In this document: one piece after another, positions 46,514-54,137 of the stretch
Layout of the letters: each line of letters begins with the position of its first letter
Position numbering within the stretch: the first letter of the stretch is position 1
Source: Luteibacter aegosomaticola
Lineage (GTDB): Bacteria > Pseudomonadota > Gammaproteobacteria > Xanthomonadales > Rhodanobacteraceae
DNA: 64,000 nucleotides
Direction: 5' to 3'
Assembly (NCBI RefSeq): GCF_023078475.1
Contig: NZ_CP095741.1
Span: 4,372,501-4,436,500, forward strand
Notes under the pieces: generated by a model
The model's database searches: none
What the model was told of the DNA's origin: nothing
What the model saw: only the letters and a program-made list of their open reading frames with translations
Position numbers and translations under genes: made by a program

Positions 46514-46860
46514 AACCTCAGTGACTCGGAGAGTCCTCGGCGCCCACCCTCGAGGCGAGTTTCGCAGGCGAGGGCGACGGGCGGGAACAGCCGCCGAAGG
46601 CGGGAGCGGCCATGGATGGCCGCTCGTTTGAAACCGAGCCAGGATGGCGAGTTTCAAACCCCCGCCCGGCGACCGGTTCGCGGCCGTAGGCCAATCAAAT
46701 ACATGGCCCCGGAGGGGCATCCCTTTCGAACGACGAGGACCTGTCTGAGCAGCGAGGGTGGGCGCCGAGGGCTCTTCCCGGAGACGTCCGAGCGCTACCG
46801 CGATGGCCAAAGGCCGAGCCAGCCCAACGCGATGCCGAAGGCGAGCCTTATCGGGCAGCC
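46514..46860 (-). repeat. Large intergenic element, copy 2 (inverted)
   Basis: Inverted homologue of 45875-46213. The inner part 46539-46766 (228 bp) has the same perfect 14-bp ends GGCGCCCACCCTCG / CGAGGGTGGGCGCC and the same hairpins, with substitutions throughout. Like copy 1 it directly follows, in its own orientation, an intrinsic terminator (that of mlaB), so the likeness extends to the position relative to the gene end. Confidence 0.8.
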
Positions 46861-46861
46861 A

Positions 46862-46893
46862 CAAAAAACCCGGCAACGTGGCCGGGTTTTTCG
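46862..46893 (-). terminator. Intrinsic terminator after mlaB
   Basis: Read leftward AAAAACCCGGCC, loop, GCCGGGTTTTTTG. About 40 bases downstream of the mlaB stop codon, after a short REP hairpin. Confidence 0.88.
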
Positions 46894-46902
46894 CGCAGGG
46901 CA

Positions 46903-46924
46903 TCGCGCGCAAGCGCGCTCCTAC
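46903..46924. repeat. Short REP hairpin (GCGCGCAAGCGCGC type)
   Basis: TCGCGCGCAAGCGCGCTC then CTAC; same CTCCTAC end as the long REPs. Nine bases past the mlaB stop codon at 46934. Confidence 0.75.
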
Positions 46925-46933
46925 AACGGCGGG

Positions 46934-47230
46934 TTAGATCAGCGAGCTGACGCCCGAGACGCGGGCCAGGGCTTCGAGGCCTTGGGGGACGTTGGTGACC
47001 TTCAGGTCGCGGCCTTTCTGGCGCGCGTGCGCCAACAACGCCAACACCGTGGCCAGGCCTGCGCTATCGGCCTGGGTCACGCCGGACAGGTCCAGCGTCG
47101 ACTGGTTGCCGCGCTCGAGCGCCGCGCGGCCCGCCTCCAGCGCCGACGCCGCCGTCGCGAACGTCAACGCACCGGAGACCGCGAGGGCCTCCGGTGCGTC
47201 GGCCAGCTGATACGACGCCGACTGGATCAC
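46934..47230 (-). CDS. mlaB: MlaB, STAS-domain subunit of the Mla transporter
   Basis: A 98-residue cytoplasmic STAS protein that binds MlaF and stimulates the ABC transporter. Seen: VSGALTFATAASALEAGRAAL, LDLSGVTQADSAGLATVLALLAHAR with the conserved Ser, and GLEALARVSGV. Start GTG at 47230 overlaps the mlaC stop (GTGA). Last gene of gmk-mlaFEDCB. Confidence 0.9.
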   Translation of the reverse strand: MIQSASYQLADAPEALAVSGALTFATAASALEAGRAALERGNQSTLDLSGVTQADSAGLATVLALLAHARQKGRDLKVTNVPQGLEALARVSGVSSLI

Positions 47231-47916
47231 TTGCCGCCGGCCGCCTGGCCGCCGCCGGTGTCCTTCTTCATCTCGTCGATAGCCGCCGAGCCCTTCTGCT
47301 CCAGATCGGCCGTGAGCTTGTCCAGGCCTTCCTTCTTGATCTCGGCATCGACCTGGTTGCGGTAGTTCGTGATGTACGAGATACCCTCGATGATCACGTC
47401 ATACGCCTTCCAGTCGCCGCTCGCGCTCTTGCGGAACGCATAGTCGACCGACACCGACTTGCCGTCATCCAGCATGACCTGGGTACGCACCACGGTGCGC
47501 TTGTTGTTCAGGTCGCCCGAGAACGGGAGCACCTTCACGCGGCCGCGGGTGTAGTTGAGCAGGCCTTCCGCATAGCGGTGGGTGATCGAGTTGTAGAACG
47601 CCTTCGCAAAGCGCTCGCGCTGCTGCGGCGAAGCCTTGGTGGCGTTCTGGCCCAGCACGAGGATGGACGCGTAATCGATATCGAAGTGCGGCAGGAAGGT
47701 GTCGTCGATAACGGCGATCAGCTTTTCCTTGTCGTTCTTCAACTCAGCCTGGTGGCCTTCGATGGCCTTGGAAAGGTCATCGGAGATCTGCTGGACGACC
47801 TGCTGGGGCGACTGGCCCTGGGTGGCAGCCGCCGGGGCGGCATCCTGGGCGAACACGGGGGCGGCCGCGACCGTGCCGACGGCAAGGGCGATGGCGAGGG
47901 AAAGCTGACGCAACAT
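47227..47916 (-). CDS. mlaC: MlaC periplasmic phospholipid-binding protein
   Basis: A 229-residue soluble carrier with signal peptide (cleavage after VFA, residue 23). It shuttles phospholipids between MlaA and the MlaFEDB complex. Recognised by DTFLPHFDIDYASILVLGQNA, RFAKAFYNSITHRYAEGLLNY and AYDVIIEGISYITNYRNQ. The tail is Gly-rich (TGGGQAAGGK). It lies 21 bases downstream of mlaD. Confidence 0.93.
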   Translation of the reverse strand: MLRQLSLAIALAVGTVAAAPVFAQDAAPAAATQGQSPQQVVQQISDDLSKAIEGHQAELKNDKEKLIAVIDDTFLPHFDIDYASILVLGQNATKASPQQRERFAKAFYNSITHRYAEGLLNYTRGRVKVLPFSGDLNNKRTVVRTQVMLDDGKSVSVDYAFRKSASGDWKAYDVIIEGISYITNYRNQVDAEIKKEGLDKLTADLEQKGSAAIDEMKKDTGGGQAAGGK

Positions 47917-47937
47917 GCAGGTATCTCCTGGCCCGGC

Positions 47938-48822
47938 TTACTTCTTGCCGGCGTTATCGGGTTGGGCGCCGCCCTGGCCATTGCCCTGGGCGTTGCCGTT
48001 GTTTGAACTCGGCGAGCCGTTCACAAGGAACTTGCCGATCAGGTCTTCCAGCTGCAGCGCGGACTGCGTCAGCACGAGCTGATCGCCATCCGCCAGGTAT
48101 TCCGGCGACCCGCCGGGCTGGATCGCAACATACTGGCTACCGATCAAACCGCTTGTGAACACCGCAGCGGCCGAGTCATCAGGTATCTGGGAGTAGCGCT
48201 TGTCGATCGCAAGGGTCACCGTGGCCTCGACCGCACCCGGTTTGACCACCACGGATTCCACGCTGCCGATCGGCACACCGGCCATTTTCACCGCCGCGCC
48301 AGCCTGGAGGCCGCCGATGTTGGTGAAATCGCCCGTCACATGGAAGGTCCCACCCAGGCGATCCGGGGCGCTGCCGCCGCCGAAGAACTTGCCGAGCATC
48401 TCCTCGAGCTGCTGGGCCGGGCGGGTAAAGGCGAGCTCACCGCCCTCCTTCACCGGGTTCTTCGAGTGGCCGAACTGCAGGCCGATGTACTGGTCGCCCA
48501 GCAGGCCGCTGGTGTAGATCGTGGCCACGGAATCGTCCGGGATGTCCTTCTGGGCATCGTCGATGGCCAGGGTGACCTTGGCTTCTTCCTTGCCCGGGAC
48601 GAGCTCGATAGCCGACACGGAGCCGACGCGCACGCCGGCGACCTTCACCGGGGCACGGACCTTCAGCTGGCCGACATTGGCGAAGCGGGTTTCCACGTTG
48701 TACGTGGAACCGCCGTGCTGGTTGGCGACGGACGTGGTCTGGGTGGCCAGGTAGGCCAGCGCGGCGAAACCAAGCACGATGAACAGGCCGGTGCCGACGG
48801 CATAGGAACGTCTCTGGGTCAC
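47938..48822 (-). CDS. mlaD: MlaD with two tandem MCE domains
   Basis: A 294-residue inner-membrane protein, where E. coli MlaD has 183 residues. One N-terminal membrane helix (about 8-28), then two MCE domains: residues 40-118 (YNVETRFANVGQLKVRAPVK ... SGLLGDQYIGLQFG) and 159-236 (FHVTGDFTNIGGLQAGAAVK ... SGLIGSQYVAIQPG). Each is followed by a similar helix (PAQQLEEMLGKF, SALQLEDLIGKF), so the whole domain-plus-helix unit is duplicated. The tail is rich in Asn, Gly and Gln. Start GTG at 48822. In the family MCE domains form hexameric rings that conduct lipid. Confidence 0.92.
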   Translation of the reverse strand: MTQRRSYAVGTGLFIVLGFAALAYLATQTTSVANQHGGSTYNVETRFANVGQLKVRAPVKVAGVRVGSVSAIELVPGKEEAKVTLAIDDAQKDIPDDSVATIYTSGLLGDQYIGLQFGHSKNPVKEGGELAFTRPAQQLEEMLGKFFGGGSAPDRLGGTFHVTGDFTNIGGLQAGAAVKMAGVPIGSVESVVVKPGAVEATVTLAIDKRYSQIPDDSAAAVFTSGLIGSQYVAIQPGGSPEYLADGDQLVLTQSALQLEDLIGKFLVNGSPSSNNGNAQGNGQGGAQPDNAGKK

Positions 48823-48880
48823 GGCACGATCCTCGAGGTAGATGCGAAAAGGGTGGTGTTCATGGCGGGCCTCCGTGCCT

Positions 48881-49648
48881 TCAGATCAGGAACGAGGTAA
48901 GGACGAAGTCCAGCGCCAGGATGGCAATGGACGAGGCGACCACCGTGCGCGTGGTGGCGTACGCGACGCCTTCGCTGGTGGGCGGAGTGGTGTAGCCCTG
49001 GAACACCGCGATCAGCGAGACCACGATGCCGAAGGCAAAGGACTTGAGCAGCACGCCATTGATGATGTCCTTGTGGACATCGACCGCCGCGGTCATGTTC
49101 GACCAGAACGTGCCGTTATCGATGCCCAGCCAGGTGACGCCGACCAGGTGGCCGCCGAACACGCCCATGGCACAGAACACCACGCCAAGCAACGGCAGCG
49201 CGATGACGCCAGCCAGGAAGCGCGGCGCGACGACATAGGCGATCGGGTCGACCGCCATCATTTCCATCGCGTCGAGCTGGTCGGTAGCGCGCATGAGGCC
49301 GATTTCGGCCGTGATCGAGGTACCCGCGCGGCCAGCGAACAGCAGTGCGGTGACCACCGGGCCGAGCTCGCGGTAGATCGCGATAGCCACGACGGTACCC
49401 GTGGCGGAGGTGCCACCGAAGATCGAGAGCACGTCGTAAAGCTGCAGGCCCAGCACCATGCCGACGAACAGGCCGCAGGTCATGACGATGGTGAGGCTCA
49501 TCGCGCCCACGAACCAGATCTGCCGGATGGTCTCGCGGCCATGCTTCAGGCTGCGCGGGATCGCGGCGAGGATCGTGAGCAGGAACAGGCCGCTGGCGCC
49601 GATCTGCGCCAGGCTGCGGGTCACGACATTATCTTCCCTGGCTGTCAT
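48881..49648 (-). CDS. mlaE: MlaE permease subunit
   Basis: A 255-residue integral membrane permease of the phospholipid ABC transporter with about five to six membrane segments. Typical: QIWFVGAMSLTIVMTCGLFVGMVLGLQ, ELGPVVTALLFAGRAGTSITAEIGLMRATDQLDAMEMM, and the C-terminal TTPPTSEGVAYATTRTVV. The ATG at 49648 overlaps the mlaF stop (ATGA). It is followed by mlaD after 58 bases. Confidence 0.94.
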   Translation of the reverse strand: MTAREDNVVTRSLAQIGASGLFLLTILAAIPRSLKHGRETIRQIWFVGAMSLTIVMTCGLFVGMVLGLQLYDVLSIFGGTSATGTVVAIAIYRELGPVVTALLFAGRAGTSITAEIGLMRATDQLDAMEMMAVDPIAYVVAPRFLAGVIALPLLGVVFCAMGVFGGHLVGVTWLGIDNGTFWSNMTAAVDVHKDIINGVLLKSFAFGIVVSLIAVFQGYTTPPTSEGVAYATTRTVVASSIAILALDFVLTSFLI

Positions 49649-50457
49649 GCCTTGCCTCCTGGGAAACCCAGCGCCGTGGCGTAATCGCCTGCCGGGTACT
49701 GGAACGGAACGGGGCCATCGGCCTGGCCGCCGAAGAACTGCGCCGTCCACGGCGAGCCATCGTTGACCAGCTCGTTCGGCGCGCCCTGCGCGACGACCTT
49801 GCCGTTGGCGATAAGGAACACGTGGTCGGCCACCTTCTGCACCGCGGCCAGCTCATGCGCCACCAGGATGCTGGTGATGCCGAGGGTCTCGTTGAGCGTG
49901 CGGATGAGCAGCAGCACCTGGTTCAGCGCGATCGGGTCCAGGCCGACGAACGGTTCGTCGTACAGGATGAGCGCCGGGTCGAACACGATGGCACGGGCCA
50001 GGGCCACGCGGCGGGCCATGCCGCCCGAGAGTTCGGTGGGCATGAGCCGTGCGGCACCGCGCAGGCCGACGGCCTGCAGCTTGTTCAGCACGATGTTGCG
50101 GATGAGTTCTTCCGGCAGCTTCGTGTGCTGGCGCAGCGGGAAGGCCACGTTCTCGAACACATCGAAATCGGTGAGCAGCGCGGAGTTCTGGAACAGGTAG
50201 CCGATGCGCTCGCGCAGCTCGAAGAGCTTTTCGCGCGAGAGCTGGGGCACGTTCTCGCCGTCCACTTCCACCGTGCCGGCATCGCCGCGCATCTGCCCGG
50301 TGATGTGTTTCAGCAGCGTGGTTTTACCGGTACCGCTGGGGCCCATGATGGCCGTGACCTTGCCGCGCGGGATATCGAGATCCAGCGCGTCGAAGATGGT
50401 CTTGCCATTGAGCACCGTGGTGAGGCCGCGTACGCGGACGATGGCGTCGTCGGTCAT
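49645..50457 (-). CDS. mlaF: MlaF ATP-binding subunit
   Basis: A 270-residue ABC ATPase. Walker A GPSGTGKTT, Q-loop FQNSALL, signature LSGGMARRVALARA, Walker B LILYDEPFVGLD and switch His in VAHELAAV are all present. With MlaE, MlaD and MlaB it drives lipid transport at the inner membrane. The ATG at 50457 overlaps the gmk stop (ATGA), so gmk and the mla genes are translationally linked. The C-terminal 25 residues extend past the usual ABC core and may wrap the neighbour subunit as in MlaF of E. coli. Confidence 0.94.
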   Translation of the reverse strand: MTDDAIVRVRGLTTVLNGKTIFDALDLDIPRGKVTAIMGPSGTGKTTLLKHITGQMRGDAGTVEVDGENVPQLSREKLFELRERIGYLFQNSALLTDFDVFENVAFPLRQHTKLPEELIRNIVLNKLQAVGLRGAARLMPTELSGGMARRVALARAIVFDPALILYDEPFVGLDPIALNQVLLLIRTLNETLGITSILVAHELAAVQKVADHVFLIANGKVVAQGAPNELVNDGSPWTAQFFGGQADGPVPFQYPAGDYATALGFPGGKA

Positions 50458-51071
50458 GGGGCGAGCAGTTCCTCGATCAGTGCCTCGTGGCGTTTCGCCG
50501 CCCACTTCGCGCGGAGGCGGACGGCACGGACGATCGACTGCAGGTCGGCCAACGCATCCTCGAAACGATCGTTGACGATGATGTAGTCGAACTCGTGCGC
50601 GTGCGCGATCTCCTCGCGGGAGTTGAACAGGCGGCGTTCGATGACGTCCGGGGCGTCTGAACCTCGACCACGCAGGCGGCGTTCAAGTTCCACGCGCGAA
50701 GGCGGCAGGATGAACACGCTGACGCAATCGGACTTGCCCTTGCGGACCTGGCGGGCACCCTGCCAGTCGATCTCGAGCAGCACGTCGGCGCCGGTGGTGA
50801 GCTTTTCCTCCACCACGGTGCGCGAGGTGCCGTAGAGATTGCCGTGGACCTCGGCGTGCTCCAGGAAGATGCCATCGGCGATTTCGCGCTCGAAATCGGG
50901 CCGCTCCACGAAGAAGTAGTGGCGGCCGTACTGTTCGCCCACGCGCGGCGGGCGCGTCGTGTGCGAGATGGACAGGGAGATCTGCGGTTCGCGCTCGAGC
51001 AGCGCATTGACCAGCGTGGACTTGCCCGCACCCGAGGGGGCGGCCACCACGAACAGGGTGCCGTCGCTCAT
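50454..51071 (-). CDS. gmk: Guanylate kinase
   Basis: A 205-residue kinase that makes GDP from GMP. P-loop APSGAGKSTLVNAL near residue 11, SHTTRPPRVGEQYGRHYFFV, and DVLLEIDWQGARQVRK. Length normal. Start ATG at 51071 (MSDGTLFVVA). In E. coli gmk precedes rpoZ-spoT; here it heads an operon with the mla genes, coupled by ATGA to mlaF. Confidence 0.96.
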   Translation of the reverse strand: MSDGTLFVVAAPSGAGKSTLVNALLEREPQISLSISHTTRPPRVGEQYGRHYFFVERPDFEREIADGIFLEHAEVHGNLYGTSRTVVEEKLTTGADVLLEIDWQGARQVRKGKSDCVSVFILPPSRVELERRLRGRGSDAPDVIERRLFNSREEIAHAHEFDYIIVNDRFEDALADLQSIVRAVRLRAKWAAKRHEALIEELLAP

Positions 51072-51173
51072 CCGCGGGAATCTCGTTGGGGGGTCATGGC
51101 TCTTTCCCGAAACGCAAAGCGGGATTGTAGCCGGAATCGTGGCCGGACGGCCTTGCGCTGGGCTTTCGCGGCC

Positions 51174-51199
51174 AAAAAGCCCCCGGCTGGCGGGGGCTT
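51174..51199 (-). terminator. Intrinsic terminator of the GYF-domain gene
   Basis: Read leftward AAGCCCCCG, loop, CGGGGGCTTTTTGG. It lies 16 bases past the stop of the gene at 51215-52018 and about 100 bases upstream of gmk. Confidence 0.85.
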
Positions 51200-51214
51200 G
51201 CGTAGCGGGTGGCC

Positions 51215-52018
51215 TTAGTTCGCGTGGCCGAACATGGCCAGGCCGACCAGGAGGGCGAACATCATGCACAGGCCGATCCAGCCCAGCACGAGCCACCAGA
51301 AAACCGCCTTTGGCGCAGGCGGGGTGTCCCGTCCGGTGGTCCGCCAGCGCGCCACCCAACTCATCTGCCCCTGCAGGTAGTACACGGAGAAGAAGAACAG
51401 GGTGATGTTGCCAATGTCCGGCACAAGTCCGTAGGCAGGCAGCTTTTCACGCATGGACCGGGCCATGGAGAAGAAAGCGATAAACCGCAGAACGATGGAG
51501 GCGAGCGCCATCAGGAACACCATGCCCACATAGGCCATGGCCCCCGCGATCGCACCGGCATCGGGCGCCCCTTCAGTCGAGTGGTTCAGCACCACGCCAA
51601 GCATCAGGAACCAGGCCACCGGCAGGATGCACAACGAAATCACCAGCCACAGCATGGCCCGGCTCGAGGGGTCGATCTTCTTGATCCACGACGCCTGGAT
51701 GAACTGCCAGACGAGGCCGAGCAGGCCACCAACGAACAGGTCGATGACGAACAGCCCGGCCCAGTGGAAGTCCGGCGGCGGCGTGAGTTCGTTGCGATGC
51801 CCCGCAGCCATGTCGCCAAACGGCGCACCGGCCAGCGGCGGCGGCACGGCGATACCCAGCAACACATGCAGCGGCTGCCAGTCGGCCATGCCTTCGCGCC
51901 AGCCCAGCGCAGTGGCTTCCACCTTCCCTTCCGCGATCCACGCACGCAGCGTGGCCTCGTCGTACGGGCCAAAGCGTTCGCCGTTACGGCCGACCCAGAT
52001 CTTGTTCGTGTCCACCAT
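51215..52018 (-). CDS. GYF_2-domain membrane protein (paralogue 1)
   Basis: A 267-residue protein. Residues 1-52 are a GYF_2-type domain (KIWVGRNGERFGPYDEATLRAW ... GWREGMADWQPL). Four or so hydrophobic segments follow (about 85-110, 120-143, 158-185, 240-265). Two motifs are shared with the paralogue at 54138-54902: FIQASWIKKIDPSSR after the first segment and ITLFFFSVYYLQGQMSWV before the last. The function is unknown; GYF-like domains bind Pro-rich peptides. Ends in its own terminator. Confidence 0.8.
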   Translation of the reverse strand: MVDTNKIWVGRNGERFGPYDEATLRAWIAEGKVEATALGWREGMADWQPLHVLLGIAVPPPLAGAPFGDMAAGHRNELTPPPDFHWAGLFVIDLFVGGLLGLVWQFIQASWIKKIDPSSRAMLWLVISLCILPVAWFLMLGVVLNHSTEGAPDAGAIAGAMAYVGMVFLMALASIVLRFIAFFSMARSMREKLPAYGLVPDIGNITLFFFSVYYLQGQMSWVARWRTTGRDTPPAPKAVFWWLVLGWIGLCMMFALLVGLAMFGHAN

Positions 52019-52078
52019 GCCCCTGTTCCTCGCCGGCGTGTCTGCAAGCGCGAGTATGCCGAAGCCGTACGGCGTGCG

Positions 52079-53008
52079 TCACGCTAAGAGTGGCGCGGCG
52101 GCGGACGGCGTGTAACGCGCGGGAGAGACACCGACGACACGCTTGAACGCATGGCTGAAGGCACTCTCGGAACCGTAGCCCAGGTCACGAGCCAGCGTTG
52201 CCACCGGTACGCTGCCACGCTGGAGGGCCTGGCAGGCGAGGCGCATGCGCCACTCGGTCAGGTAGGTGAGCGGGGCCGTACCTGAGACCTTTCGGAAGTG
52301 CTCGGCGAAGACCGTGCGCGACATGGCGGCCAGGCGGGCCATCTCGTCCAGACGCCAGTCGCGGCCAGGTTCGGCGTGGACGCGTTTGAGCACCGGCGCC
52401 AGGCGTGGATCAGCCACGGCGCGCAACCAGCCGGGCGGCAGCAGGTCGCCGCTGGCCATATGCGCACGCAGGATCTGCACGAACAACAGGTGCGCGAGCT
52501 GAGCCTGTGCAAGACCCGCGCCCGGGAGAGCACCGCTGCTTTCCTTCACCATCTGGTCGATCAGCCAGCGCATGGTCGTCGCTTCGGTGGTGTCGCCCTT
52601 GATGTAAATCCATCGCGGTAACGCGGCCAGAAGCATGGCCTCGTACGCGGGATGCACCCTCACGTGGCCACCGATTTGCAGGGTCTCGGTACCTTCGTTG
52701 AAAGCAACGAGACGGCTGGGTCCGTGCCATTCGAACTCGCTCGCATGGCGTGCCGGAAGATCCGGATCGCTCGCCAACACGAACGAAAGCGGCGCGGCCA
52801 CGAGAATGACATCGCCTTCGTCCATGTGGATGTCCTGCGGTTCGCCATCGATACGCATGACAACGTGCCCACGCGCCACGGCAAAGAACTTCAGCTTGTC
52901 GGGCGGCGGGAAGCGCACAGCCCAGTCGCCGCCCGCGGTAAAGCCGCCGGACATCACCGATTCGAACTCGGCGAGGCGCAGGATCGAGGTAATCGGGTCA
53001 TCGGCCAT
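52079..53008 (-). CDS. AraC-family transcriptional regulator
   Basis: About 309 residues. The N-terminal cupin-like domain (residues 1-180) resembles that of cupin_6 AraC regulators (FPPPDKLKFFAVARGHVVMR, HMDEGDVILVAAP). The C-terminal pair of helix-turn-helices covers about 205-300 (LDEMARLAAMSRTVFAEHFRK and VATLARDLGYGSESAFSHAFKR). Start taken at ATG 53008 (MADDPITSIL); in-frame ATGs at 53026 and near 53047 are possible. It is divergent from the SDR gene at 53103, its likely target. Both are flanked by the GYF paralogues. Confidence 0.9.
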   Translation of the reverse strand: MADDPITSILRLAEFESVMSGGFTAGGDWAVRFPPPDKLKFFAVARGHVVMRIDGEPQDIHMDEGDVILVAAPLSFVLASDPDLPARHASEFEWHGPSRLVAFNEGTETLQIGGHVRVHPAYEAMLLAALPRWIYIKGDTTEATTMRWLIDQMVKESSGALPGAGLAQAQLAHLLFVQILRAHMASGDLLPPGWLRAVADPRLAPVLKRVHAEPGRDWRLDEMARLAAMSRTVFAEHFRKVSGTAPLTYLTEWRMRLACQALQRGSVPVATLARDLGYGSESAFSHAFKRVVGVSPARYTPSAAAPLLA

Positions 53009-53102
53009 ACCCGTACGATTGCGCATGCATGACGTACTTTCAAGCATTCATCGTCCGGGAGGGCGCCCCTATCTTGGTAAGGCACCCACTCAGGAGCCTC
53101 CC

Positions 53103-54083
53103 ATGCAGTCCCCCCTCCCCTCAGGATTCAACGCCGCCAGCACCGCCGCCGACGTGATCGCCGGCCATGACCTCACCGGCAAGACCGCCGTCGTCACCGG
53201 GGGCTACGCCGGGCTCGGCCTGGAAACGGCGCGTACGCTGCGCAATGCCGGTGCCCGCGTCATCGTGCCGGCTCGCGATATGGCCAAAGCCCGCCAGGCG
53301 CTCGATGGCGAAGCCGGTATCGAAGTGTTGCCCATGGACCTGGCCGACCCGGCCTCGATCGATGCATTTGCCGCCACCGTCGTCGGCCGTGGCGAACCGC
53401 TGCACTTCCTCATCAACAACGCCGGCGTGATGGCCTGCCCGCTCGAGCGTGATGCACGCGGCTATGAACGCCAGTTCGCCACCAACCACCTGGGCCACTA
53501 CCAGCTCACCGTGCGCCTGTGGCCGGCGCTGCGTCGTGCTAACGGCGCGCGGGTGGTTTCGGTATCGTCACGCGGCCATCGCTACTCACCGGTCGTGTTC
53601 GACGATCCGCATTTCGAGCGTCGCGACTACGATCCGTGGCTCAGCTACGGGCAATCGAAGACCGCGAATATCCTGTTCGCCATGGGCGTGGATGCGCGTG
53701 GCAAGGCCGATGGCATCCGCGCATTCTCGCTGCACCCGGGTGCGATCGTCACCGACCTCGCCCGATACATGAGCATTGAAGACATGCGCAACTTCGGTGC
53801 GATCGACGACGAGGGCAAACCGGTGGTCGATATCGAACGCGGCATGAAAAGCGTGGCGCAAGGCGCGGCGACCAGTGTATGGGCCGCCACCTCAACCAAG
53901 CTCAACGGCAAGGGCGGCCTGTATCTGGAAGACAGCGACGTAGCGCCCATCCTCGACGACGCCACGGTTGCCGCGGAGGACCTGCGCCACATGCACGGCG
54001 TGCTCCGCTACGCGATCGACCCCGATGCCGCCGATGCACTGTGGGAACTGAGCGAACAACAAACCGGCGCCAAACTGGCATAA
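53103..54083 (+). CDS. SDR-family oxidoreductase (retinol dehydrogenase-like)
   Basis: A 326-residue short-chain dehydrogenase. Coenzyme motif TGGYAGLGLETA near residue 33 (family TGxxxGxG), NNAGVMACP, catalytic Ser in VVSVSSRGHRY and YGQSKTAN as the YxxxK site. The long C-terminus (HPGAIVTDLARYM ... GGLYLEDSDVAP) is typical of retinol-dehydrogenase-like bacterial SDRs of unknown substrate. Its promoter region (53009-53102) is shared with the AraC-type gene, suggesting control by it. A short REP follows the stop. Confidence 0.9.
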   Translation: MQSPLPSGFNAASTAADVIAGHDLTGKTAVVTGGYAGLGLETARTLRNAGARVIVPARDMAKARQALDGEAGIEVLPMDLADPASIDAFAATVVGRGEPLHFLINNAGVMACPLERDARGYERQFATNHLGHYQLTVRLWPALRRANGARVVSVSSRGHRYSPVVFDDPHFERRDYDPWLSYGQSKTANILFAMGVDARGKADGIRAFSLHPGAIVTDLARYMSIEDMRNFGAIDDEGKPVVDIERGMKSVAQGAATSVWAATSTKLNGKGGLYLEDSDVAPILDDATVAAEDLRHMHGVLRYAIDPDAADALWELSEQQTGAKLA

Positions 54084-54094
54084 AACCAGCTCTT

Positions 54095-54120
54095 GTAGGA
54101 GCGCGCTTGCGCGCTCCTAC
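54095..54120. repeat. Short REP palindrome
   Basis: GTAGGAGCGCGC, TT, GCGCGCTCCTAC: full two-sided version of the short REP, with the same GTAGGAG ends as the long elements. Between convergent SDR and GYF-domain genes. Confidence 0.85.
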
Positions 54121-54137
54121 AACAGCCTTTAGCCCGG

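Noticed and set aside
51072..51214. Promoter-borne riboswitch upstream of gmk
   Set aside because: The only structure there is the leftward terminator of the GYF-domain gene; no known aptamer core was recognised.
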